Position numbers and translations under genes: made by a program. From Streptomyces malaysiense (GTDB lineage: Bacteria; Actinomycetota; Actinomycetes; Streptomycetales; Streptomycetaceae): a DNA stretch of 64,000 nucleotides. Position 1 is the stretch's first letter; the number at the start of each line of letters is the position of its first letter. Location of the stretch: assembly GCF_000980885.2 (NCBI RefSeq), contig NZ_LBDA02000057.1:108330-172329 (forward strand). The letters are read 5' to 3'. Of the stretch, positions 33,460-42,605 are shown one piece after another. The notes under the pieces are model-generated. The model saw nothing but the letters and a program-made list of their open reading frames with translations. It was not told the DNA's origin and ran no database searches.

Positions 33460-35984
33460 CCGTGACCACCAACGCCCCCGCGGGCGGCGGAGAGGCGGCC
33501 CGCCCGCCGGAGGACCTCGTCTCGCTGACGATCGACGGCATCGGGATCAGCGTGCCCAAGGGCACCCTGGTCATCCGCGCCGCCGAACAGCTCGGCATCG
33601 AGATCCCCCGCTTCTGCGACCACCCGCTGCTCGACCCGGCCGGCGCCTGCCGGCAGTGCATCGTGGAGGTGGAGGGCCAGCGCAAGCCGATGGCCTCCTG
33701 CACCATCACCTGCACCGACGGCATGGTGGTGCGCACCCAGCTGACCTCACCGGTCGCCGAGAAGGCCCAGCACGGCGTGATGGAACTGCTGCTCATCAAC
33801 CACCCGCTGGACTGCCCGGTCTGCGACAAGGGCGGCGAGTGCCCGCTCCAGAACCAGGCCATGTCGCACGGCAACGCCGAGTCCCGCTTCGAGGGCCGCA
33901 AGCGCACCTACGAGAAGCCGGTCCCGATCTCCAGCCAGGTGCTGCTGGACCGCGAGCGCTGCGTGCTGTGCGCGCGCTGCACCCGCTTCTCCAACCAGAT
34001 CGCGGGCGACCCGATGATCGAGCTGATCGAGCGGGGCGCGCTCCAGCAGGTCGGCACCGGCGAGGGCGACCCGTTCGAGTCGTACTTCTCCGGGAACACC
34101 ATCCAGATCTGCCCGGTGGGAGCACTCACCTCGGCGGCGTACCGCTTCCGCTCCCGCCCCTTCGACCTGGTCTCCTCGCCCGCGGTGTGCGAGCACTGCG
34201 CGGGCGGCTGCGCCACCCGCACCGACCACCGGCGGGGCAAGGTCATGCGGCGGCTCGCGGCCGACGACCCCGAGGTCAACGAGGAGTGGATCTGCGACAA
34301 GGGGCGCTTCGGCTTCCGCTACGCGCAGCTCCGGGACCGCCTCGACACCCCACTGGTGCGAGGCGCCGACGGCGTCCTGGAGCCCGCGTCCTGGCCGGAG
34401 GCACTGGAGGCCGCCGCGCGCGGTCTGACCGCCGCCCGCTCCCGGGCCGCCGTCCTGACCGGCGGCCGGCTGACCGTCGAGGACGCCTACGCGTACAGCA
34501 AGTTCGCGCGGGTCGCCCTCGACACCAACGACATCGACTTCCGCGCGCGGGTGCACAGCGCCGAGGAGGCGGCCTTCCTCGCCGCCAGGGTGGCGGGCCG
34601 CGGGCGTGATCTCGACGGGACGGGGGTGACGTACGGCGCGCTGGAGAAGGCGCCCGCCGTTCTGCTCGTCGGCTTCGAGTCGGAGGAGGAGGCCCCCGGT
34701 GTCTTCCTGCGGCTGCGCAAGGCGTGGCGGAAGCACAAGCAGCTGGTGTTCTCGCTGGCGACGCACGCGACCCGGGGCCTTGAGAAGGCGGGCGGCACCC
34801 TGTTGCCGGCCGCGCCCGGCACCGAGACCGAGTGGCTGGACGCGCTCGCCGGCGGTGTGGGCCTGGAGGAACCCGGCACCCGGGCCGCCGAGGCGCTGCG
34901 CGGCGAGGGCGCCGTCATCGTCGTGGGGGAGCGGCTGGCCTCGGTCGCCGGCGGGTTCACCGCCGCCGTACGGGCCGCCACCGCGACCGGTGCCCGGCTG
35001 GTGTGGATCCCGCGCCGGGCCGGGGAGCGCGGCGCCCTGGAGGTGGGCGCGCTGCCCGCGCTGCTGCCGGGCGGCCGCCCCGCGACCGACCCGCGCGCCC
35101 GCGACGAGGTGGCGGACGCCTGGGGCCTGTCCGAACTGCCGCCGGGCCACGGCCGGGACACCGGGCAGATCGTCGAGGCCGCCGCGGACGGGGCCCTCTC
35201 GGCGCTGGTGGTCGCGGGCGTCGAGGTCGCCGACCTGCCCGACCCGGCCCGCGCCCGCGAGGCGCTGGACCAGGTCGGCTTCCTGGTCTCGCTGGAGCTG
35301 CGGCCCAGCGAGGTCACCGAACGGGCCGACGTCGTCCTGCCGGTCGCCGCGGTCGCCGAGAAGGCCGGCACCTTCCTCGACTGGGAGGGCAGGGTGCGCT
35401 CCTTCGAGGCCGCGCTCAAGCCGGACCAGATGACGCGCCGCCTGGCCCCGACCGACGCCCGGGTGCTGCACATGCTGGCCGACGCGATGGCCGGCGCCGA
35501 AGGCGCTGACGGACGCCGTCACCTGGGGCTGCCGGACCTGCGCACCATTCGCGCGGAGATCGACCGGCTCGGCTCCTGGGACGGCCCCCGCGCGGCCGAG
35601 CCCCGGGAGCCCGCGGGCGCCGTACCCCGCCCGGCCGCCGGGGAGGCCGTGCTCGCGGGCCACCGGCTGCTGCTCGACCAGGGCCTCCTCCAGCAGGGCG
35701 ACGAGGCACTGGCCGGCACCCGGCACGCCGCCCGCGCCCGGCTGTCGGCCGCCACGGCTGCCGAGGCGGGCGTCGCGGACGGCGAGCACCTCGCCGTCAC
35801 CGGCCCCGCGGGAACCGTCGAACTCCCGCTCCAGATCGGCGAGATGCCCGACCGGGTGGTCTGGCTCCCGCTGAACTCCGTCGGCGGCGGCGTCGCCTCC
35901 GACACCGGCGCACAGCCCGGCGACCTCGTCCGCATCGGCCCGGCGGCCCCCGCCGACCCGGCCCCCAAGGAGGTGGAGGCATGA
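33456..35984 (+). CDS. nuoG: NADH-quinone oxidoreductase subunit G
   Basis: 842 aa from ATG 33456 (ATGA overlap). The N-terminal [2Fe-2S] has FCDHPLLDPAGACRQCIVEV and a Cys in MASCTITC; the [4Fe-4S] has CPVCDKGGECPLQ, with CVLCARCTRF and CPVGALTS. A molybdopterin-type large domain follows (ARCEHCAGG-like CEHCAGGCATRTDHRRGK). The C-terminal part is Ala/Glu-rich and divergent, as in other actinobacteria. Confidence 0.97.
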   Translation: MTVTTNAPAGGGEAARPPEDLVSLTIDGIGISVPKGTLVIRAAEQLGIEIPRFCDHPLLDPAGACRQCIVEVEGQRKPMASCTITCTDGMVVRTQLTSPVAEKAQHGVMELLLINHPLDCPVCDKGGECPLQNQAMSHGNAESRFEGRKRTYEKPVPISSQVLLDRERCVLCARCTRFSNQIAGDPMIELIERGALQQVGTGEGDPFESYFSGNTIQICPVGALTSAAYRFRSRPFDLVSSPAVCEHCAGGCATRTDHRRGKVMRRLAADDPEVNEEWICDKGRFGFRYAQLRDRLDTPLVRGADGVLEPASWPEALEAAARGLTAARSRAAVLTGGRLTVEDAYAYSKFARVALDTNDIDFRARVHSAEEAAFLAARVAGRGRDLDGTGVTYGALEKAPAVLLVGFESEEEAPGVFLRLRKAWRKHKQLVFSLATHATRGLEKAGGTLLPAAPGTETEWLDALAGGVGLEEPGTRAAEALRGEGAVIVVGERLASVAGGFTAAVRAATATGARLVWIPRRAGERGALEVGALPALLPGGRPATDPRARDEVADAWGLSELPPGHGRDTGQIVEAAADGALSALVVAGVEVADLPDPARAREALDQVGFLVSLELRPSEVTERADVVLPVAAVAEKAGTFLDWEGRVRSFEAALKPDQMTRRLAPTDARVLHMLADAMAGAEGADGRRHLGLPDLRTIRAEIDRLGSWDGPRAAEPREPAGAVPRPAAGEAVLAGHRLLLDQGLLQQGDEALAGTRHAARARLSAATAAEAGVADGEHLAVTGPAGTVELPLQIGEMPDRVVWLPLNSVGGGVASDTGAQPGDLVRIGPAAPADPAPKEVEA

Positions 35985-37357
35985 GCCCGTACCTCGCCGC
36001 TGAAGACCTCTCGATGTTCGGCCGCGACCCCTGGTGGCTGGTCGTCGTCAAGGCGGTCTTCTGCTTCGCCTTCCTGATGGTGACCGTGCTGTTCTCCATC
36101 GTCTGGGAGCGCAAGGTCGTCGCCTGGATGCAGCTGCGCATCGGGCCCAACCGGCACGGCCCCTGGGGCATGCTCCAGTCGCTCGCCGACGGCGTGAAAC
36201 TGATGCTCAAGGAGGACCTGATCGTCCGCCGCGCGGACAAGGTGGTCTACGTCCTCGCGCCGATCGTGGCGGCCATCCCGGCCTTCATGGCGATCGCCGT
36301 GATCCCCTTCGGCCCCGCCGACCACGAGATCTCCATCTTCGGCACCCGCACCACGATGCAGCTCACGGACCTGCCGATCGCGATGCTCTACATCCTCGCG
36401 GTCGCCTCGGTCGGCATCTACGGCATCGTCCTCGCGGGCTGGAGCTCCGGGTCCACGTACCCGCTGCTGGGCGGTCTGCGCTCCTGCGCGCAGATGATCT
36501 CCTACGAGATCGCCATGGGCGCCGCGTTCGCCTCGGTGTTCCTCTACTCGGGCTCCATGTCGACGTCGACCATCGTGGCCCAGCAGCACGACCGCTGGTA
36601 CATCCTGCTGCTGCCGGTCTCCTTCCTCCTGTACATCGTCACCATGGTCGGCGAGACCAACCGCGCCCCCTTCGACATGCCGGAGTCCGAGGGCGACCTG
36701 GTGGGCGGCTTCAACACCGAGTACTCGTCCATCAAGTTCGCGATGTTCATGCTCGCCGAGTACGTGAACATGGTGACGGTCTCCGCCGTCTCCACCACGC
36801 TCTTCCTCGGCGGCTGGCGGGCCCCCTGGCCGATCAGCACCTTCTGGGAGGGCGCGAACCACGGCTGGTGGCCGATGCTCTGGTTCGTCGTCAAGGTGCA
36901 GCTGCTGCTGTTCTTCTTCATCTGGCTGCGCGGCACCCTGCCCCGCGTCCGCTACGACCAGCTGATGAAGCTCGGCTGGAAGGTCCTGATCCCGGTCTCG
37001 GTGACCTGGCTGATGCTCGTCGCGTCGGTGCGGGCGCTGCGCAACCAGCACTACGGCTTCGCCGACATCGCCCTCTACGTGGGCGGCGGGGTGCTCGCCC
37101 TGCTGCTGGTCTCCTTCGTCGTCGACATCTTCCGCGAGAAGGCGCAGGAGGAAGAGCGAGCCGCCCAGGAAGAGGCCGGATTCGATCCGATGGCGGGCGG
37201 ATTCCCGGTACCGCCGCTGCCCGGACAGGAACTGCCGCCGGTGCCCAGGCGCCGTCCGCGGCAGGAGCGGGAGCTGATTGTCAGTGGCGGGGCCGACACT
37301 GTGAGTGACGGACCGTCAGAGGGATCTTCGGATGGAAAGGAGGCGTCCGATGGCTGA
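35981..37357 (+). CDS. nuoH: NADH-quinone oxidoreductase subunit H
   Basis: 458 aa from ATG 35981 (ATGA overlap). Eight-helix heel subunit: WERKVVAWMQLRIGPNRHGP, ADGVKLMLKED, and GETNRAPFDMPESEGDLVGGFNTEY (loop near the quinone tunnel). A hydrophilic C-terminal extension of about 70 residues, Pro- and Arg-rich, lies beyond the E. coli length. The reading frame overlaps nuoI by 8 bases. Confidence 0.98.
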   Translation: MSPYLAAEDLSMFGRDPWWLVVVKAVFCFAFLMVTVLFSIVWERKVVAWMQLRIGPNRHGPWGMLQSLADGVKLMLKEDLIVRRADKVVYVLAPIVAAIPAFMAIAVIPFGPADHEISIFGTRTTMQLTDLPIAMLYILAVASVGIYGIVLAGWSSGSTYPLLGGLRSCAQMISYEIAMGAAFASVFLYSGSMSTSTIVAQQHDRWYILLLPVSFLLYIVTMVGETNRAPFDMPESEGDLVGGFNTEYSSIKFAMFMLAEYVNMVTVSAVSTTLFLGGWRAPWPISTFWEGANHGWWPMLWFVVKVQLLLFFFIWLRGTLPRVRYDQLMKLGWKVLIPVSVTWLMLVASVRALRNQHYGFADIALYVGGGVLALLLVSFVVDIFREKAQEEERAAQEEAGFDPMAGGFPVPPLPGQELPPVPRRRPRQERELIVSGGADTVSDGPSEGSSDGKEASDG

Positions 37358-37982
37358 GGAACCCAAGGAGACCAAGCCCGGTTTCCAGAACCCCGTGGCC
37401 GGCTTCGGCGTGACCTTCAAGGCCATGTTCAGGAAGCGGCTCACCGAGCAGTACCCGGAGCAGAAGAAGACCACCGCTCCCCGCTTCCACGGGCGGCACC
37501 AGCTCAACCGCCATCCGGACGGCCTGGAGAAGTGCGTCGGCTGCGAGCTGTGCGCCTGGGCCTGCCCCGCCGACGCCATCTATGTGGAGGGTGCCGACAA
37601 CACCGACGAGGAACGCTACTCGCCGGGCGAGCGCTACGGCCGCGTCTACCAGATCAACTACGCCCGCTGCATCCTGTGCGGGCTGTGCATCGAGGCGTGC
37701 CCCACCCGCGCGCTGACGATGACCAACGAGTTCGAACTGGCCGACTCCAGCCGGGCGAACCTCATCTACACCAAGGAACAGCTGCTGGCCGGCCTCGACG
37801 AGGGCATGGTCGAGACGCCGCACTCCATCTTCCCGGGGACCACCGAGGAGGACTACTACCGGGGCCTGGTCACCCAGGCCGCGCCGGGCACGGTCCGCCA
37901 GGTCGCCGTCTCCAGGGGAGAGACCGCCGCGGGAGAGGCCGACGAGGCGCAGAAGGCAGCGGACCAGGAGGTGGACGCATGA
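37350..37982 (+). CDS. nuoI: NADH-quinone oxidoreductase subunit I
   Basis: 210 aa from ATG 37350, with AAGGAGG 7 bases upstream inside nuoH. Two [4Fe-4S] clusters: CVGCELCAWACP (Cys62, 65, 68, 72) and CILCGLCIEACP (Cys107, 110, 113, 117), clusters N6a and N6b. The C-terminal tail is acidic and Ala-rich. Confidence 0.98.
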   Translation: MAEEPKETKPGFQNPVAGFGVTFKAMFRKRLTEQYPEQKKTTAPRFHGRHQLNRHPDGLEKCVGCELCAWACPADAIYVEGADNTDEERYSPGERYGRVYQINYARCILCGLCIEACPTRALTMTNEFELADSSRANLIYTKEQLLAGLDEGMVETPHSIFPGTTEEDYYRGLVTQAAPGTVRQVAVSRGETAAGEADEAQKAADQEVDA

Positions 37983-38821
37983 GCGCACAGCTCGCCGCCT
38001 ATACGACATCCACCGGTGAGGCCTTCCAGTTCTGGGTCCTCGGCACCGTCGCGGTGATCGGCGCCCTGTGCACCGTCTTCATGAGGAAGGCCGTGCACAG
38101 CGCGCTCAGCCTCGCCGGGACCATGATCGTCCTGGCGGTGTTCTACCTCGCCAACGGCGCCTACTTCCTGGGCGTCGTGCAGATCGTCGTCTACACCGGC
38201 GCGATCATGATGCTGTTCCTGTTCGTGGTGATGCTCGTCGGCGTCACGGCCGCGGACTCGCTGAAGGAGACCATCAGGGGCCAGCGCCTGCTGGCCCTGC
38301 TGTGCGGGGTCGGCTTCGGCGTGCTGCTGCTCGCCGGGATCGCCAACGCCTCCCTGAAGGACTTCGCCGGCACCGGCCAGGCGAACGCCAACGGCAATGT
38401 GGAGGGCCTCGCCGCCCTCATCTTCACCAAGTACGTCTTCGCTTTCGAGATCACCGGCGCCCTGCTGATCACGGCCGCCGTCGGCGCCATGGTGCTCACC
38501 CACCGCGAGCGCACCGAGCGCGCCAGGACCCAGCGCGAGCTGGCCGAACAGCGCGTCCGCGAGGGCAAGCACGTGCCGCCGCTGCCCGCCCCGGGTGTCT
38601 ACGCCCGGCACAACGCGGTGGACATCGCGGGCCTGCTCCCCGACGGCACCCCCTCCGAGCTGACCGTCAGCAGGACGCTGCGCGAACGCGGCCAGATCCG
38701 GGACGTGTCCACGCAGGCCATCAACGATCTGCGGGCGCTGGAACAGCGCTCCGAGGACCGCCTGGAGCGGACGCCGATCGAACCGGAGACGTTCAAGCGG
38801 CCCGAGGAGGCGTCGAAGTGA
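37979..38821 (+). CDS. nuoJ: NADH-quinone oxidoreductase subunit J
   Basis: 280 aa from ATG 37979 (ATGA overlap). Five membrane helices, with VVYTGAIMMLFLFVVMLVG being the conserved helix 3 with its pi-bulge. About 100 hydrophilic C-terminal residues extend beyond the last helix (E. coli NuoJ is 184 aa), as in other actinobacterial versions. Confidence 0.96.
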   Translation: MSAQLAAYTTSTGEAFQFWVLGTVAVIGALCTVFMRKAVHSALSLAGTMIVLAVFYLANGAYFLGVVQIVVYTGAIMMLFLFVVMLVGVTAADSLKETIRGQRLLALLCGVGFGVLLLAGIANASLKDFAGTGQANANGNVEGLAALIFTKYVFAFEITGALLITAAVGAMVLTHRERTERARTQRELAEQRVREGKHVPPLPAPGVYARHNAVDIAGLLPDGTPSELTVSRTLRERGQIRDVSTQAINDLRALEQRSEDRLERTPIEPETFKRPEEASK

Positions 38822-39117
38822 ACCCGGTCAACTATCTGTATCTCGCGGCCCTGCTGTTCACGATCGGCGCCACCGGCGTACTGATCCGGCGCAACGCCAT
38901 CGTGGTCTTCATGTGCGTCGAGCTGATGCTGAACGCCTGCAACCTCGCGTTCGTCACCTTCTCCCGGCTGCACGGCAACCTCGACGGCCAGGTCATCGCC
39001 TTCTTCACGATGGTCGTCGCCGCCGCGGAGGTCGTGGTGGGCCTCGCGATCATCGTGTCGCTGTTCCGTACCCGCCACTCGGCCTCGGTCGACGACGCCA
39101 GCCTGATGAAGCTGTAA
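38818..39117 (+). CDS. nuoK: NADH-quinone oxidoreductase subunit K
   Basis: 99 aa from GTG 38818 (GTGA overlap). Three helices; the conserved Glu in VFMCVELMLNACNLAFV and a second in AAAEVVVGLAIIV are the proton-path acidic residues of NuoK. Confidence 0.98.
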   Translation: MNPVNYLYLAALLFTIGATGVLIRRNAIVVFMCVELMLNACNLAFVTFSRLHGNLDGQVIAFFTMVVAAAEVVVGLAIIVSLFRTRHSASVDDASLMKL

Positions 39118-39132
39118 GGGGTCGGGAGAATC

Positions 39133-41028
39133 GTGGAGAAACTGATCGCGCTGCTCATCGCGGCGCCCCTGCTCGGAGCGGTCGTCCTCCTGGTCGGCGG
39201 CCGGCGCCTGGACCGCGTCGGCCACTGGGTCGGCACCCTGCTGTCGACCGCCTCCTTCGTGGTCGGCGTGTTCCTCTTCGCCGACCTGCTCGGCAGGAAC
39301 GCCGAACACCGCACGCTGATCCAGCACTTGTGGACGTGGATCCCGGTCGAGGGCTTCCAGGCGGACGTCACCTTCCGCCTCGACCAGCTGTCGATGACCT
39401 TCGTCCTGCTGATCACCGGCGTCGGCTCGCTGATCCATCTGTACTCGGTCGGGTACATGGAGCACGACGAGCGGCGCCGCCGCTTCTTCGGATATCTGAA
39501 CCTGTTCCTCGCGGCGATGCTGCTGCTCGTCCTCGCCGACAACTACCTTCTGCTGTACGTCGGCTGGGAGGGCGTCGGTCTCGCCTCCTACCTGCTGATC
39601 GGCTTCTGGCAGCACAAGCCCAGCGCCGCCACGGCCGCCAAGAAGGCGTTCCTGGTCAACCGTGTCGGCGACATGGGCCTGTCGATCGCGATCATGCTGA
39701 TGTTCACCACCTTCGGCTCCTTCGCCTTCGGCCCGGTCTTCGGCCATGTCGACGGCGCCACCGAGGGCAAGCTCACCGCGATCGGCCTGCTGCTGTTGCT
39801 GGCCGCGTGCGGCAAGTCCGCCCAGGTGCCGCTCCAGTCCTGGCTCGGTGACGCGATGGAGGGCCCGACCCCGGTCTCGGCCCTGATCCACGCGGCGACC
39901 ATGGTGACCGCGGGCGTCTATCTGATCGTCCGCTCGGCGGCCGTCTTCAACGCGGCGCCGGACGCCCAGCTCGTCGTCACCGTGGTGGGCACGGTCACGC
40001 TGCTCTTCGGTGCGATCGTCGGTTGCGCCAAGGACGACATCAAGAAGGCACTGGCCGGCTCGACCATGTCGCAGATCGGCTACATGGTGCTCGCCGCGGG
40101 CCTCGGCCCCATCGGCTACGTCTTCGCGATCATGCACCTGGTGACCCACGGCTTCTTCAAGGCCGGGCTGTTCCTCGGTGCGGGCTCCGTGATGCACGGC
40201 ATGAACGACGAGGTCGACATGCGCAAGTTCGGTGGCCTGCGGAAGTACATGCCGGTCACCTTCATCACCTTCGGCCTCGGCTACCTCGCCATCATCGGCT
40301 TCCCGGGCCTGTCCGGCTTCTTCTCCAAGGACAAGATCATCGAGGCGGCCTTCGCCAAGGGCGGCACCGAGGGCTGGATCCTCGGCGGCGCGGCCCTGGT
40401 GGGCGCGGCCATCACCGCGTTCTACATGACCCGCGTGATGCTGATGACGTTCTTCGGCGAGAAGCGCTGGCAGCCCGACGAGAACGGCGCCGAGCCGCAT
40501 CCGCACGAGTCCCCGAAGGTCATGACGATCCCGATGATCGTGCTGGCCGTCGGCTCGGTCTTCGGCGGTGCCTTCTTCAGCATCGGCGACCGCTTCCTCA
40601 AGTGGCTGGAGCCGGTCACCGGTCACAGCGAGGGCCACTCCCCGGTCAGCGCCGGGGAGATCACGATCGCCACGATGGCGTGCCTGGTGATCGGCGTGGG
40701 CATCGCCTGGGCGCAGTACGGCCGGAGGCCCGTCCCGGCCGTCGCCCCGCGCGGCTCCCTGCTCACCCGGGCGGCCCGCCGCGACCTCCTCCAGGACGAC
40801 TTCAACCATGTGGTCCTGGTGCGCGGCGGTGAACACCTCACACGCTCCCTGGTCTACGTCGACCACACCCTGGTCGACGGGGTCGTCAACGGCACGGCGG
40901 CCGGCTTCGGCGGCCTGTCCGGGCGGCTGCGCCGGCTCCAGAACGGCTTCGCCCGCTCCTACGCGGTCTCGATGTTCGGCGGCGCGGCACTCCTGGTCGC
41001 CGCGACCCTGCTGATGAGGGCGGTCTGA
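39133..41028 (+). CDS. nuoL: NADH-quinone oxidoreductase subunit L
   Basis: 631 aa, GTG start after GGGGTCGGGAG. Antiporter-like subunit: YVGWEGVGLASYLLIGFW, DAMEGPTPVSALIHAATMVTAG, HLVTHGFFKAGLFLGAGSVM and GFPGLSGFFSKDKI. It includes the C-terminal lateral-helix region. It carries the distal proton channel. Confidence 0.98.
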   Translation: MEKLIALLIAAPLLGAVVLLVGGRRLDRVGHWVGTLLSTASFVVGVFLFADLLGRNAEHRTLIQHLWTWIPVEGFQADVTFRLDQLSMTFVLLITGVGSLIHLYSVGYMEHDERRRRFFGYLNLFLAAMLLLVLADNYLLLYVGWEGVGLASYLLIGFWQHKPSAATAAKKAFLVNRVGDMGLSIAIMLMFTTFGSFAFGPVFGHVDGATEGKLTAIGLLLLLAACGKSAQVPLQSWLGDAMEGPTPVSALIHAATMVTAGVYLIVRSAAVFNAAPDAQLVVTVVGTVTLLFGAIVGCAKDDIKKALAGSTMSQIGYMVLAAGLGPIGYVFAIMHLVTHGFFKAGLFLGAGSVMHGMNDEVDMRKFGGLRKYMPVTFITFGLGYLAIIGFPGLSGFFSKDKIIEAAFAKGGTEGWILGGAALVGAAITAFYMTRVMLMTFFGEKRWQPDENGAEPHPHESPKVMTIPMIVLAVGSVFGGAFFSIGDRFLKWLEPVTGHSEGHSPVSAGEITIATMACLVIGVGIAWAQYGRRPVPAVAPRGSLLTRAARRDLLQDDFNHVVLVRGGEHLTRSLVYVDHTLVDGVVNGTAAGFGGLSGRLRRLQNGFARSYAVSMFGGAALLVAATLLMRAV

Positions 41029-41033
41029 TACCG

Positions 41034-42605
41034 ATGTCCTTTCCCCTGCTGACAGCGACGGCGGCGCTCCCCGCCCTGGGAGCCGTCGCCACGGCCGCCG
41101 TGCCGGCCGCACGGCGCTCCGCCGCCAAGTGGCTGGCCCTGCTCGTCTCGCTCGGCACGCTCGCGCTGGCGATCGTCGTCCTGGTCCGCTTCGACCCCGG
41201 CGGCGCCCGTTACCAGCTCACCGAATCCCACTCCTGGATCCGTGACTTCGGGGTGCGCTACGAACTGGGCGTCGACGGCATCGGGGTGGCGCTGATCGCG
41301 CTGACCGCCGTACTGATCCCGTTCATCATCCTGGCGGGCTGGCACGACGCCGACCCGCTGGAGACCGGCAGCCGCCGCTGGCGCCCCACCCAGGGCTTCT
41401 TCGCGCTGATCCTGGCGGTCGAGGCGATGGTCCTCATCTCCTTCGAGGCCACCGACGTCTTCGTCTTCTACATCTTCTTCGAAGCCATGCTGATCCCGAT
41501 GTACTTCCTCATCGGCGGCTTCGGGGACCGGGCCCACGCCCAGGGCGAGGAGGCGGCGGCCACCCAGCGCTCGTACGCGGCGGTGAAGTTCCTCCTCTAC
41601 AACCTGGTCGGCGGTCTGATCATGCTGGCCGCGGTGATCGGCCTCTACGTGGTCGCCGGGAACTTCTCCCTCCAGCAGATCGCCGAGGCGCGGGCCAACG
41701 GCTCGCTGCACATGGCGACCGGCACCGAACGCTGGCTGTTCCTCGGCTTCTTCTTCGCCTTCGCGGTGAAGGCGCCGCTGTGGCCGCTGCACACCTGGCT
41801 GCCCAACGCCATGCAGGAGTCCACCGCGCCGGTCGCCGTCCTCATCACGGCGGTGGTCGACAAGGTGGGCACCTTCGCGATGCTCCGCTTCTGCCTCGGG
41901 CTGTTCCCGGAGGCCAGCAGGTGGGCGACGCCGGTGATTCTCGTCCTGGCGCTGATCAGCATCGTCTACGGCGCGCTGCTCGCCGTCGGCCAGCGGGACA
42001 TCAAGCGCCTGGTGGCGTACGCGTCGATCTCCCACTTCGGCTTCATCGTCATGGGCATCTTCGCGATGACCAGCCAGGGCCAGTCCGGCGCCACCCTCTA
42101 CATGGTCAACCACGGCATCTCCACGGCCGCGTTGATGCTGGTCGCCGGGTTCCTGATCTCCCGGCGCGGCTCGCGGCTCATCGCCGACTACGGCGGGGTG
42201 CAGAAGGTCGCCCCGGTGCTCGCCGGCACCTTCCTGATCGGCGGCCTGGCCACCCTGTCGCTGCCCGGCCTCGCGCCGTTCGTGAGCGAGTTCCTCGTCC
42301 TGGTCGGCACGTTCACGCGCTACCCGGTGATCGGGATCATCGCCACCTTCGGCATCGTGCTCGCCGCGCTCTACACGCTGGTGCTCTACCAGCGCACCAT
42401 GACGGGCCCGGTGCGGCCCGAGGTCTCGAAGATGCCCGACCTGCGGGTGCGTGAGGTCCTGGTGGTCGCCCCGCTGATCGTGCTGCTGATCTTCCTGGGC
42501 GTCTATCCGAAGCCGGTGACGAACATCGTCAACCCGGCGGTCAAGCACACCATGTCCGACGTCCAGAAGAAGGACCCCAAGCCCGAGGTGGAGGCGGCCA
42601 AGTGA
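41034..42605 (+). CDS. nuoM: NADH-quinone oxidoreductase subunit M
   Basis: 523 aa. Antiporter-like: YELGVDGIGVALIALTA, FEAMLIPMYFLIGGFG, FAVKAPLWPLHTWLPNAMQE and SISHFGFIVMGIFA. There are 5 bases between the nuoL stop and this ATG. The final 4 bases overlap the GTG of nuoN. Confidence 0.98.
   Translation: MSFPLLTATAALPALGAVATAAVPAARRSAAKWLALLVSLGTLALAIVVLVRFDPGGARYQLTESHSWIRDFGVRYELGVDGIGVALIALTAVLIPFIILAGWHDADPLETGSRRWRPTQGFFALILAVEAMVLISFEATDVFVFYIFFEAMLIPMYFLIGGFGDRAHAQGEEAAATQRSYAAVKFLLYNLVGGLIMLAAVIGLYVVAGNFSLQQIAEARANGSLHMATGTERWLFLGFFFAFAVKAPLWPLHTWLPNAMQESTAPVAVLITAVVDKVGTFAMLRFCLGLFPEASRWATPVILVLALISIVYGALLAVGQRDIKRLVAYASISHFGFIVMGIFAMTSQGQSGATLYMVNHGISTAALMLVAGFLISRRGSRLIADYGGVQKVAPVLAGTFLIGGLATLSLPGLAPFVSEFLVLVGTFTRYPVIGIIATFGIVLAALYTLVLYQRTMTGPVRPEVSKMPDLRVREVLVVAPLIVLLIFLGVYPKPVTNIVNPAVKHTMSDVQKKDPKPEVEAAK

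Noticed and set aside
38599..41112. 837-codon minus-strand frame opposite nuoJ-nuoL
   Set aside because: Acidic/Arg-rich shadow of membrane protein genes; no start signal or motif.
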